Below are positions 32,946-41,154 of a stretch of 64,000 nt of DNA, one piece after another. The notes under the pieces were generated by a model. That model saw only the letters and a program-made list of their open reading frames with translations, searched no databases and was not told where the DNA came from. The position numbers were made by a program, and so were the translations under genes. Location: NCBI GenBank assembly GCA_005883215.1, contig VAYS01000017.1:62477-126476 (forward strand), in the 5' to 3' direction. The DNA is from Actinomycetota bacterium. Its GTDB lineage: Bacteria > Actinomycetota > Thermoleophilia > Solirubrobacterales > Solirubrobacteraceae. Position 1 is the stretch's first letter, and each line of letters begins with the position of its first letter.

Positions 32946-32953
32946 GATGTCCC

Positions 32954-33352
32954 CTACGGCAGCTGGACGCGGTCCGGAGCCTCGGGCAAGTCCTCCTGGC
33001 CTCCGGCGTTGCGGCTCTCCTCTGTCTCCAGCGACAGCAGCCCTACCTCCTGGATCATCGCCGTCAGCCGGCGCTCGAGCGCGCTGATCCGAACCGAGAA
33101 GTGCAGCAGGAGCAACACCACGAATACCAGGCCAAAGAAGAACAGGGTGCTCGAGGGCACCACGGCACCGATCAGCTTGGTCAGGCCGTTGAGCAGCGAA
33201 TAGGAGGTGGAGAGGATCAGCAGGACGACCGCGGTCGCCACCCACAGCAGCGAGTACTCCTCCTTGAGTCGCCTCCGGCGCACGAGCTCGATGATCAGCA
33301 CCAGGATGATCAGGCTCCCGCCGATCGTGACTATGCGGATCTTGGGGTCCAC
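32954..33352 (-). CDS. DUF2304 small membrane protein
   Basis: The 132-residue product has three transmembrane helices (residues ~7-23, ~36-54, ~68-86) and a C-terminal acidic tail, with the DUF2304 signatures LKEEYSLLWVATAVVLL and a terminal-helix LHFSVRISALERRL. DUF2304 proteins are commonly encoded next to DPM1-type GT2 genes and probably help bind the polyprenyl-phosphate acceptor. Here the GTG start is 2 bp after the DPM-like GT2 stop, exactly that arrangement. Confidence 0.85.
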   Translation of the reverse strand: MDPKIRIVTIGGSLIILVLIIELVRRRRLKEEYSLLWVATAVVLLILSTSYSLLNGLTKLIGAVVPSSTLFFFGLVFVVLLLLHFSVRISALERRLTAMIQEVGLLSLETEESRNAGGQEDLPEAPDRVQLP

Positions 33353-33354
33353 GA

Positions 33355-34089
33355 CTAGGGCTGAGCCGTCGGTTTGCCGTGCATGGTCGGCTTTCGCAGC
33401 AGCGTGACCAGGATCGATAAGGCCATCTTGTACACGTAGTACAGGCTGCGGTGGCCGGCGTGCATCGACTTGGCGCTGGAGGGAAGCATCCGCACGCCGG
33501 CCTCGCGCACCTTGAATCCCGACCGATGCAGCAGGATCAGGATGTCGGCGTCGGGATAGTCGCTGGGATAGACGTCGGTGCAGAAGAACCGCGCCACCGG
33601 CAGACGCATGACCTGATAGCCCGAGGTGGGGTCGGTGATGTGCTGGCGCATGACCAGCGAGGCGATGCGAGAGAAGACGGCGATCCCCGCCTTGCGCGCG
33701 GCCGAGGGCCGGTAATGCCCGTCGCGGTCCAGGAAGCGCGAGCCGATCGCCACGTCCACCTGGGCGTCCTCGAGCAGCTCGAGCAGGCGGGGCAGGTGCT
33801 CGGGGGGGTGCTGGCCGTCGCCGTCCAGCTGGCCCACCAGGTCATACCCACCTCGGACCGCCCATTTGTAGCCCGCCTGAAGCGCGCTGCCGTAGCCCAG
33901 GTTGACGGGCAGCGACAGCACGCGGGCTCCGGCGGACAGGCTCTCGTGACGGGTGCCGTCGGATGAGCCGTCGTCGACTACGAGCACGTCCGCGGAGGGC
34001 AGCGCCTCGGCTATGCCGCGAATCACGGCGCCGATCCGGCCCTCCTCGTTGGAGGCGGGCACGACGATGAGCAAGCGCTGAGAGGCCAT
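33355..34089 (-). CDS. DPM1-like polyprenyl-phosphate GT2 glycosyltransferase
   Basis: The 244-residue product is a single GT-A domain: LLIVVPASNEEGRIGAVIRG, VLVVDDGSSDGT, LPVNLGYGSALQAGYKWA, VGQLDGDGQHPPE with DGD as the metal motif, and ITDPTSGYQVMR. This matches dolichyl-phosphate mannose synthase-type enzymes that load a sugar on undecaprenyl phosphate for use by GT-C transferases outside the membrane. It lacks the C-terminal transmembrane pair; the adjacent DUF2304 protein may supply it. ATG at 34089 is preferred over the start at 34125. Confidence 0.88.
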   Translation of the reverse strand: MASQRLLIVVPASNEEGRIGAVIRGIAEALPSADVLVVDDGSSDGTRHESLSAGARVLSLPVNLGYGSALQAGYKWAVRGGYDLVGQLDGDGQHPPEHLPRLLELLEDAQVDVAIGSRFLDRDGHYRPSAARKAGIAVFSRIASLVMRQHITDPTSGYQVMRLPVARFFCTDVYPSDYPDADILILLHRSGFKVREAGVRMLPSSAKSMHAGHRSLYYVYKMALSILVTLLRKPTMHGKPTAQP

Positions 34090-34171
34090 CGATCCAAGCC
34101 CCAGCGCGGCGCGCTTGGCACGCACCCGGGACTGGCGCCTCAGCGTAGCGGGTGGCTCCCGGGCGCCCGCA

Positions 34172-34999
34172 TCACGCCGCCTCTCCGGCGGTCACCGACG
34201 GCTCGCGGACCGGCACCTGGATCCAGCGCTCCGGCAGCACACCCCGTGGCTCCTCCTCACCCTTGGCAAACCCCAGCCAGTGCTGGGGAACCAACACCCT
34301 GCAATCCGGCTTGCGGTTCAGCCAGGCGCCCCACCACGAGAAGGAGCTCGCGCTGGCGACCACCACGTCGGCATGCATCAGCAGCTGCAGATCGATGATG
34401 GCGGGATTGGACTCAAACTGCACGTCGTCGATATCGCCCAGTTCGCCGCGCACGGCGCCCGGGTCGTCGGACACCACGATCACGGGCATCCCCGTGATCT
34501 CCGCGTCGGTACCGAGCGCGTCGTAGTAGAAGCTCGCGGGCAGTGCCCACGGCGTCTCCAAGTAGTCGCGGCGTCTGACATGCACGCACGCGTACGGCCC
34601 CCGGTCGCCGTAGCGCCGAGTGAACTCGGCGCGGTGCTCGGCTCGCACGGTGAACATCTGCTTGACCTCGTCCTCGTATCCGACGAAGTAGCGCTCGGAC
34701 TGGTAAAAGCCGGTGTAACGGGCGCCGTCTCGTAGGTTGCTCAGCACCGACTCAGGATCGTCGCGTTCGTTGTCAACGACGACGATCCTGGGACGCGGAT
34801 GGCGCAGCTTGTATGCGAGCCGGCGGCGACGACGCACGGCCGGGTCGCCCCACTCTCCCAGCTCGAAGTTCTCCCACAGCGATTTGGCGGGTGCCGAGCT
34901 CAGATTGAACGTCGTACCCAAGCGCCGGCTGGCCACGTGGGCAAACGCGAGCTGGAACATTTGGTTGCCCAGGAACCCGCCCGTGTCGACAGAGATCAC
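34172..34999 (-). CDS. GT11 alpha-1,2-fucosyltransferase-like protein
   Basis: The 275-residue product shows the three GT11 motifs: GGFLGNQMFQLAFAHVASRR at the N-terminus, VHVRRRDYLET (the HxRRxD GDP-fucose-binding motif, residues ~131-140) and VVASASSFSWWGAWLN near residue 225. These enzymes transfer L-fucose from GDP-fucose, usually alpha-1,2, to galactose. GTG at 34999 was chosen because the longer open frame lies antisense to the neighbouring gene. GDP-fucose may come from the Fcl-like reductase at 42.9 kb. Confidence 0.88.
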   Translation of the reverse strand: MISVDTGGFLGNQMFQLAFAHVASRRLGTTFNLSSAPAKSLWENFELGEWGDPAVRRRRRLAYKLRHPRPRIVVVDNERDDPESVLSNLRDGARYTGFYQSERYFVGYEDEVKQMFTVRAEHRAEFTRRYGDRGPYACVHVRRRDYLETPWALPASFYYDALGTDAEITGMPVIVVSDDPGAVRGELGDIDDVQFESNPAIIDLQLLMHADVVVASASSFSWWGAWLNRKPDCRVLVPQHWLGFAKGEEEPRGVLPERWIQVPVREPSVTAGEAA

Positions 35000-35075
35000 G
35001 GCGACTATCGTACCCGGCCCCCAGGCGGCCGGCGACCGAGTCAGGCCCGCGTCTTGACGCCTAGCAGTCAAAGCC

Positions 35076-35927
35076 ATGGCCCCGATCGACATCGTCATAC
35101 CTGCGCACGAAAAGGACTTCCCCACGCTGCGTTGGGCGGTCCGCGGCGCGCTCATGCACGTCAACCCGATGCGCAGTTTGCACGTGGTCTCGCAGCGGCC
35201 CTTCAAATGGCCCGACGAGCGTGTGCGCTGGGTCCCCGAGCCCACCGGCGACGAATTCCCCACCCTCGCCGGCATCGCCGGGCGCCTCTCGGCCCGCAAT
35301 CCGGAGGCTGCCAGGCGCGCCGCCTGGGTCTACCAGCAGCTGCTGAAGCTGGGCGCTGGGACCTACATCGAGGAGCTGTCCCAGCGCTACCTGGTAATCG
35401 ACTCCGACGTGATCTTCTTGCGCGATGTTTCCTTCGCCACCGACGACCGCGTGCGGTTTCCGTACTCGCGGGCGTTTGAGTACCACGAGCCCTACCGTCA
35501 GGCCTATGAGCGGCTCATCGGCGAGCCCCCCTCCACGGATCATTCGCTGACCGTGCATCACATGCTCTACGACCAACAGCTCCTCTCGGAGCTAATAGAC
35601 GAGATCGAGCGGCGCTGGGAGCTCGCTTGGCACGACGCCTACGTGGACGCGACCGACCCCGCGGCGGTGTCATCGATCAGCGAGATGGACATTTACGGCT
35701 GGTGGGTGCTCGATCGCCATCCCGAGCTGGCAGAGGTGCGTCAGCTCGTCTGGCGCGACGTGCACGTGATTCCGCGCGCGGTCGCTCGCGGGATCTGGGC
35801 CCGCGACCACGATTTCGTGGCTGCGCACGCCTACCTACGAACAGCGCGCTGGCGCCGGGCCGGCTACGCGCTGGCGCACATGTATCGCGATCTGCGTGCC
35901 CGTCTGCGCTTGCGGCGGCCGAGCTGA
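35076..35927 (+). CDS. DUF6492-like GT-A-type glycosyltransferase
   Basis: In the 283-residue product IDIVIPAHEKDFPTLRWAVRG opens a GT-A-like fold, RRAAWVYQQLLKLGAG and YLVIDSDVIFLRDVSF carry the DxD motif, and SEMDIYGWWVLDRHP lies in the later conserved region. This matches the DUF6492 type often found in capsule loci, whose chemistry is not established. It is divergent from the GT11 gene by 76 bp and 1 bp before the next, similarly sized gene, so the two are one operon. Confidence 0.7.
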   Translation: MAPIDIVIPAHEKDFPTLRWAVRGALMHVNPMRSLHVVSQRPFKWPDERVRWVPEPTGDEFPTLAGIAGRLSARNPEAARRAAWVYQQLLKLGAGTYIEELSQRYLVIDSDVIFLRDVSFATDDRVRFPYSRAFEYHEPYRQAYERLIGEPPSTDHSLTVHHMLYDQQLLSELIDEIERRWELAWHDAYVDATDPAAVSSISEMDIYGWWVLDRHPELAEVRQLVWRDVHVIPRAVARGIWARDHDFVAAHAYLRTARWRRAGYALAHMYRDLRARLRLRRPS

Positions 35928-35928
35928 C

Positions 35929-36897
35929 GTGGCGCGCACGAGGACCGCGGTCGAGCGGGCCGACCCACTGCCGCTGGTGCTGATCCACCTGGGCTCGCGG
36001 CCGCCCCGCTTCCTGTTCAAGTGCGCCAAGCAGGCCACGGCGGTCTCCCACCGGCAGCCCCACGTCGTCGGTCCGCGCGTCGGGGCCCGTTATGACAGTC
36101 CGAAGCTGCGCCGGTTCCGCGCTTCTCAGGGGCTTAGCAAGCTCGGGCTTAAGGGCTTTTGGCGTTACGCCTGCGAGCGATTCTTCGTGCTCGAGGAGCA
36201 CATGGCGCGTACCGGGGTGGAGCGCTGCCTGCACATTGAGTCAGACGTTCTCGTCTATCTGTCGCCGAACGAGTACGACGACTGGCTGGCGAGCGCCTAC
36301 GGGGACGCGGTGGCGGTGTGTCCCCTGACCGCCGACGAGGACACGGCGGCCGTCTTCTTCGTGGGCTCGCGCAAGGCGCTAGCCAAGTTCAATGATGCGT
36401 TGCTCGAGCTCGTTGAGCTTGGCCCCGAGGGCCTGCTCGAGACACATGGTGGCCCCATGGCTAACGATATGAGAATGCTCTTCTTGCTGCGCGCCGCCGG
36501 GCTGGCGCGGGCGCTTCCCACCACGATCGAAGAGGGCGAGGCGCTTGACTCGCCGTGCCTGTTCGACCCCGCGTCATATGGACAGTGGCTCGGCGGCACA
36601 CACGCGGACCCGGGAGTGCCCTTCGCGGGAGATCACCACGCCATCGGTCGCGAATTCATCGGCCGCCGCTACGAGCTGTTCTGGGACGGCCAGCGGCGGA
36701 TCCCGCTCCTGCGCCGAACCGGATCGGACGACACCGGCTTCTGGCGCCTGGCCAACCTTCACATTCACTCAAAGCGCCTGGGCATGTGGAGCTGGACCGA
36801 GCCGGACCGCGCGCCGCGTGTGATCCTGCCGCCCAGCCTGGCGCCCCGCGCCGTGGCGGGACGTGCGGGACAGAGACTGCGTCAGGTACTCCGCTGA
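35929..36897 (+). CDS. Putative GT-A-type glycosyltransferase
   Basis: The 322-residue product starts at GTG 35929, 1 bp after the previous stop. CLHIESDVLVYLSPNEYDDWL (residues ~101-121) contains a DxD-type ESDV motif; THGGPMANDMRML and FAGDHHAIGREFIGRRYELFW are further conserved-looking segments, and LANLHIHSKRLGMWSW ends the domain with His residues that could bind metal or phosphate. The fold resembles GT-A enzymes that act on nucleotide sugars, but I cannot assign a named family. Its 3' end overlaps the convergent broken methyltransferase by 16 bp. Confidence 0.6.
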   Translation: MARTRTAVERADPLPLVLIHLGSRPPRFLFKCAKQATAVSHRQPHVVGPRVGARYDSPKLRRFRASQGLSKLGLKGFWRYACERFFVLEEHMARTGVERCLHIESDVLVYLSPNEYDDWLASAYGDAVAVCPLTADEDTAAVFFVGSRKALAKFNDALLELVELGPEGLLETHGGPMANDMRMLFLLRAAGLARALPTTIEEGEALDSPCLFDPASYGQWLGGTHADPGVPFAGDHHAIGREFIGRRYELFWDGQRRIPLLRRTGSDDTGFWRLANLHIHSKRLGMWSWTEPDRAPRVILPPSLAPRAVAGRAGQRLRQVLR

Positions 36898-37638
36898 CCG
36901 CGGCTGACGGCGACGACCGATTTCGGCGGGCCCACGGTCTGTTCGATCTCCCACGCCTCGGATCGCTCCAGCTCGGGTCGCAGCCGTCTTGTCTTCTCGG
37001 TCTCCCAGTCGTGCGCGAACAGTGCCGTCCCGGGGTGCGAGCGGTCGTCGAAGAACCGAAACTGCTCGATCGTCTGCTCGGCGTCCTCGGCCCCGTCAAG
37101 GACGAAGAAATCGACGCCTTCCTCGCGATCGATCAAGCCGGGGAACACGTCGCGGTAGTCTCCGAAGTGAAACTCGACGTGCGGCAGCAGCCGGAAGGAG
37201 CTGCTGGTAGGAGTGCACCGCGTGCTCGTAGGTCGGGCGCTCGACCTCGATCGTGTGGATCTTGCCGAAGCCGTTTTGCCTGAGGGCGCGGGCGATGACG
37301 AGCGTGCTGCCACCCCCCAGCCAGGTGCCGATCTCAAAGCAGCGGCGCGGCTTGAGTCTGCGGATCGTGTTATGCAGCACCCGCGCGTCTTCGAACCAGA
37401 ACAGCGCGGGAAGCTTTCGGTGACCCTCGTAGAGAAGCCGATAGGGGCGCGGTATCAGCCACCTTCCCACGAGCCAGAACGGCCTCGCCGGCTTGGGGAG
37501 CAGGTGTGCGCTCCGGAGAGGAAACGGCAGCGGAGGGATCTCCAAGGGAACGGGCACTGTAACTAAGCGGGTAAGCGTGTCGGCCGTCCGATCGGCGCCG
37601 AGCAGATATCGGCGAACAACCGGATTACCCTTGGCCAT
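36882..37638 (-). pseudogene. Frameshifted SAM-dependent methyltransferase (Methyltransf_24-like)
   Basis: An ATG at 37638 opens MAKGNPVVRRYLLGADRTAD and reaches motif I CFEIGTWLGGGSTLVIARAL and IHTIEVERPTYEHAVHSY in one frame. Near 37185-37205 the reading must shift by one base to continue with LPHVEFHFGDYRDVFPGLI, DFFVLDGAEDAEQT and ALFAHDWETEKT, the rest of the same fold. The site repeats CTSCTKCCG-like Leu-Leu-Pro codons, so slippage is plausible. As it stands the protein is cut at 37096. Sequencing error is an alternative. It is divergent from the GT47-like gene with starts 1-13 bp apart. Confidence 0.75.
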
Positions 37639-37651
37639 CGTGCTGCGGCTG

Positions 37652-38593
37652 ATGCGAAGGCGCTCTCGGACCGGCGGGATATCGCGGGCCGAGATCGTGA
37701 CCGGTGAGCGCCTCCAGGGCCTCGCTGAGATCTCGATCGTGCCCGGGCACGTGCGCAGATTTCACCGCCACGTGCAGCGCTACGCACGCGACATCGTCAC
37801 GTTCGAGAGCTATGACGAGTTAGGCCCGAGCGATTTCCAGCGCCTTTCGTCCAAGCGGTCCCTGTTCGTCTACACGCACGAGCTCGAGGGCTTCATCGAG
37901 CACATCTGGCCGCGGCTGGAGGCAAACCGATATGTCCTGATCACGCACAACAGCGACTACGAAGTGGGGGGCGAGTACCTACCTTGGATCGAGGCGGCGG
38001 GCGCCAAGCTCACGCGGTGGTTCGCCCAAAACGCCACAGTCGCCCACCCGAAGCTGGTCCCGCTGCCGATTGGCGTGGCAAACCGCATGTGGGAGCACGG
38101 CGACCTGCGCGTGCTCGAGCGGGCAATCGCCCGCCAGCGCGCGCGACCCAAGACCAAGAACCTGTACATGCACTTCAACACCAAGACCCACCCCGAGCGT
38201 GAAGAGGTGCGCCGGGTCCTGACTGGCGCGCTGCCCGACCTCGCCCAGAGCTCGCCTGGCCCCCAGGGATTCGCCGCCTACCTCGATGAGCTCTCCCGCC
38301 ATCGCTTCTGCGTATGCCCTCGAGGCAACGGCATCGACACCCATCGCGTCTGGGAGTGCCTGTATCTCGAGGTAATCCCGATCGTCGAGCGCTCCGAACA
38401 TGCCGAAGGGTGGCGTAGTCGCGGTCTTCCTCTCTTGGTCGTCGACCGCTGGGAGGAACTGACTCCCGCCCTCCTCGACGCCGCCGAGCCGGCGCTAACC
38501 GCCCAGCCAGCCGTGCGCGAACCTCTACTACTCTCCCACTACGCGGCGCTCATGAGCGCCGCGCTTCAGGACGCGACGCCTTCCAGGACGTGA
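37652..38593 (+). CDS. Exostosin/GT47-like glycosyltransferase (RXYLT1-type domain)
   Basis: The 313-residue product contains THNSDYEVGG, WFAQNATVAHPKLVPLPIGVA, TKNLYMHFNTKTHPEREEVR and HRFCVCPRGNGIDTHRVWEC, followed by LEVIPIVE. The last segments are the GT47/exostosin donor-domain signature (PRGNGxDTHRxWE). Such enzymes act as inverting transferases on xylose, glucuronate or related donors. ATG at 37652 is preferred; GTG at 37640 is possible and would sit 1 bp from the divergent ATG. Its last 28 bp overlap the ABC ATPase. Confidence 0.75.
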   Translation: MRRRSRTGGISRAEIVTGERLQGLAEISIVPGHVRRFHRHVQRYARDIVTFESYDELGPSDFQRLSSKRSLFVYTHELEGFIEHIWPRLEANRYVLITHNSDYEVGGEYLPWIEAAGAKLTRWFAQNATVAHPKLVPLPIGVANRMWEHGDLRVLERAIARQRARPKTKNLYMHFNTKTHPEREEVRRVLTGALPDLAQSSPGPQGFAAYLDELSRHRFCVCPRGNGIDTHRVWECLYLEVIPIVERSEHAEGWRSRGLPLLVVDRWEELTPALLDAAEPALTAQPAVREPLLLSHYAALMSAALQDATPSRT

Positions 38594-39357
38594 TCGGAGT
38601 TCCCGCGATAGGCCGCCGCGACCTCCTGGATCGGACCGACGTGGCGCTGATGGCCGTGTTCGATCCACATGCCGGTGCTGCACATCTCGACGACGAGATC
38701 GAGATCGTGGCTCATGAACAGGATCGTGCGACCCTGGGCGTTGAGCTCGTCGAGGGCCTGGTGACACTGCCCCCGAAAGTCGTCGTCGACCACGGCCAGG
38801 ACCTCGTCGAAGACATAGATGTCTGCGGGAAAGCAGATCGCCGTCGAGAATGACAGGCGCGCCTTCATCCCGCTCGAGTACCGCTTCATCGCGGTGTCTA
38901 GGTGGCGGTGCACACCGGCGAACTCAACGATGCGGGCGACCGAGGCATTGATCATGCCAATCGGGAGGCCCAGGATCGCGCCCAGCAGATAGATGTTCTC
39001 GCGGCCGGTGAGCTCGTCGTGAAAGCCGGCCCCGACCTCCAGCAGCGGAAGAATCTGGCCCCACACCCGTGCCTCGCCGCCCGAGGGTACGGTGATCCCC
39101 GAGAGCACCTGGGTCAGCGTCGACTTGCCCGAGCCGTTGGGCCCCACGATCCCGAAGAAGGCCCCGCGGGGCACGGTGAAGCTCAGATCGTCGAGGGCCC
39201 CGAAGCGTTCGAGCGGCTGCGAGCGCCAGGGACGCAGCAGCCGGCTCATCGAGCGCTGCAGCGAGAGCTCCTGCCCGATCCGGTAGCTCTTGGTGAGGCC
39301 GATGCACTCGATGGCCAAGCCCGACTCGGCGCTCGCGCCCGGTCGGTCAGACGACAT
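38566..39357 (-). CDS. Polysaccharide ABC exporter ATPase, short form (Wzt/TagH-like)
   Basis: The 263-residue ATPase has Walker A GPNGSGKST (residues ~73-81), Q-loop region LEVGAGFHDELTGRENI, signature YSSGMKARLSFS, Walker B IYVFDEVLAV and H-loop MSHD. The YSSGM signature is typical for O-antigen and teichoic-acid exporters. It ends shortly after the H-loop, so it lacks the Wzt carbohydrate-recognition domain present in the second ATPase of this window. It overlaps the permease by 11 bp. Exports a lipid-linked glycan with the permease at 39347-40192. Confidence 0.9.
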   Translation of the reverse strand: MSSDRPGASAESGLAIECIGLTKSYRIGQELSLQRSMSRLLRPWRSQPLERFGALDDLSFTVPRGAFFGIVGPNGSGKSTLTQVLSGITVPSGGEARVWGQILPLLEVGAGFHDELTGRENIYLLGAILGLPIGMINASVARIVEFAGVHRHLDTAMKRYSSGMKARLSFSTAICFPADIYVFDEVLAVVDDDFRGQCHQALDELNAQGRTILFMSHDLDLVVEMCSTGMWIEHGHQRHVGPIQEVAAAYRGNSDHVLEGVAS

Positions 39358-40192
39358 CGGCGAACTCCACCTCCAGGCGCGAGAATACGCGCCAGCCGAG
39401 GATGGCCACCAGGACCGTCCAGGCGCCGGCGATCGCCACCACGGTCCACTTGGGGTCGGGGATGCCCAGCAGCGCCCAGCGCCAGGCTTCGATGAGCCCG
39501 GTGACCGGATTTATCGCCAGGAGCGTGTAGATCGTGCTGGGCGCCCCGTGCAGCGAGTAGCCAACGGGCGAAACGAAGATGCCGGCCTGGATCACCAGCG
39601 GTAGAACCGAGACTGCGTCTCGAAAGCGCGCGGCCAGGGAGGCGAAGAGCATCGCCACGCAGAGCGTGAAGAACAACAGCCAGATGACCATGATCGGAAG
39701 AAGTAGAGCCTGTACCGGGAGCCCTTTGAGGGCCACCGTCAGACCCAATGTCAGCGCGAACATGATCGTCACTGGGGGAAGATTGCCTATCAGGGAGCCG
39801 GACACCAGCGCCGTGCGCGGGATCGGGCTGCGTCGCACGAGCGAGGAATTCCCGAGGATGGCCTGAGCGCCGAGAGTGACCGACAGCTGGATGTAGGTCC
39901 ATACAGTCAAACCGACCAGCGCGAAGCACACATAGGGGGCCCCGCCGGTGCCGGTCTTGGTCACGCTGGAGTAGCCGATGACCACCGCCGCCAGCATGCC
40001 GGCCGGCGCCAAGAGCAGCCAGATCGGCCCCAGCGCCGCCTGCTTGTATTTGGCCTTCATGTCGCGGATGGCGATCATTCGCGCGACGCCGCGACTGGTC
40101 CAGAAGTCGGCGAAGCCGATCCTGCACTTCGTCGCGCGATATACGTGCAGGGCGGGCGCGGAGGCGGTGGTATCTGGGCCGTTAGGGGCCAT
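39347..40192 (-). CDS. ABC-2 type polysaccharide exporter permease (Wzm/TagG-like)
   Basis: The 281-residue membrane protein has six helices and the family landmarks IRDMKAKYKQAALGPIWLLLAP near the amino-terminus (the amphipathic coupling region), FRDAVSVLPLVIQAGIFVSPVGY and LLAINPVTGLIEAWRWALLG. Its ATG overlaps a TGA as TGATG, the end of a relic upstream frame. It pairs with the short ATPase to carry undecaprenyl-diphosphate-linked polymer across the membrane. Confidence 0.9.
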   Translation of the reverse strand: MAPNGPDTTASAPALHVYRATKCRIGFADFWTSRGVARMIAIRDMKAKYKQAALGPIWLLLAPAGMLAAVVIGYSSVTKTGTGGAPYVCFALVGLTVWTYIQLSVTLGAQAILGNSSLVRRSPIPRTALVSGSLIGNLPPVTIMFALTLGLTVALKGLPVQALLLPIMVIWLLFFTLCVAMLFASLAARFRDAVSVLPLVIQAGIFVSPVGYSLHGAPSTIYTLLAINPVTGLIEAWRWALLGIPDPKWTVVAIAGAWTVLVAILGWRVFSRLEVEFADVV

Positions 40193-40356
40193 CAGCGAGC
40201 GTGCAGTGTAGCCAGCGCCATGCGACCCAGCGGGCGGCTTCGGAGACTCTCAATCGGCGCCCACAGAGGTCCCTTGAACACGATGAGACGGGCCTCGGCC
40301 TGAAGGAGCTGCCGGGGAGTCTCAGGACAGGTGGTTCTGGGCGGCCGGTGAGAAAC
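40192..40356 (-). pseudogene. 3' relic of a gene once coupled to the permease
   Basis: A 54-codon frame ends LQAEARLIVFKGPLWAPIES, RSRPLGRMALATLHAR, and its TGA overlaps the permease ATG as TGATG, a classic coupled arrangement. Upstream an in-frame TAG at 40357-40359 closes it and no plausible start exists, so only the C-terminus of a larger, probably glycosyltransferase-type protein survives. The rest of 40357-40444 shows no gene. The remaining sequence is consistent with decay after deletion. Confidence 0.55.
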
Positions 40357-40444
40357 CTACCGCCGGTTTGCCTGGGGGGCCACAGGGGAGAGCTGTGCGG
40401 GGATAGAGGTCCTCAGGGATAAGCCCGATCACGGGACAACTAGC

Positions 40445-41143
40445 ATGGCCGGCGTGGGTGGCCTGGTTCCAGCGAGTCTCGTGTCCTCGCTTGGCGCTGC
40501 TCTCGACGTGCGACGCGCCGTCGAGACGGGCACGTTTGGGGGAGACGGCACCAGGGTGCTGGCAGCAGCCTTCCCCACGGTGCTAACGATCGAGTTATCG
40601 CCCGAGCTACACGAACGCGCGAAAGCCAAGCTCGCCGATCTCGACGGCGTCGCCGTGCTCTGCGGCAACTCCACCGAGCTCCTGTCCAAAGTCGTAGATG
40701 CGCAGGTCCCAACCCTCTATTACCTCGACGGTCACTGGAGCGGAGAAGGGACGGCGGGCGCCGAGCAGCAGTGTCCGGTTATGGACGAGCTGGAGTTGAT
40801 CGCTGCAGGGCACCCCGACGACTGCGTTCTCATAGATGACGCGCGGCTGTTTTGCTCGGCACCGCCGCCCCCTTATGACCCGCGTCAGTGGCCAACGCTG
40901 GTGCAAGTCTTCGACGCCCTGCGCGCCGCCCGTCCGGGGTGTCACGTGACCGTGCTCGACGATCAGGTGATTGCCACGCCGCGGGCGGCCAAGCCGGTCG
41001 TCGACCGTTACGGCCAGGAGCTCGCGGCGCGACAGGAGGCGGAGGCCATAGCCCGCCAGCGCCCTCCCCTGATCTACCGCGCGCTGGACCGGGTCCGAGC
41101 GAGGCTGCCGGGGGGTCTTGCCGGGACGTCGAGCCCCCAATAG
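40445..41143 (+). CDS. SAM-dependent methyltransferase-like protein
   Basis: The 232-residue product has RRAVETGTFGGDGTRVLAAA as motif I and VLTIELSPELHERAKAKL as motif II, followed by LYYLDGHWSGEGTAG and DCVLIDDARLF with likely catalytic or metal-binding Asp and His. The pattern resembles small class I methyltransferases found next to GTs. ATG at 40445 is used with no clear ribosome-binding site. It is followed 11 bp later by a broken glycosyltransferase gene. Confidence 0.65.
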   Translation: MAGVGGLVPASLVSSLGAALDVRRAVETGTFGGDGTRVLAAAFPTVLTIELSPELHERAKAKLADLDGVAVLCGNSTELLSKVVDAQVPTLYYLDGHWSGEGTAGAEQQCPVMDELELIAAGHPDDCVLIDDARLFCSAPPPPYDPRQWPTLVQVFDALRAARPGCHVTVLDDQVIATPRAAKPVVDRYGQELAARQEAEAIARQRPPLIYRALDRVRARLPGGLAGTSSPQ

Positions 41144-41154
41144 CCATCCTCGAG

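Noticed and set aside
31914..33203. Plus-strand frame of about 429 codons
   Set aside because: Antisense to a well-defined GT4 and the DUF2304 gene; no motif.
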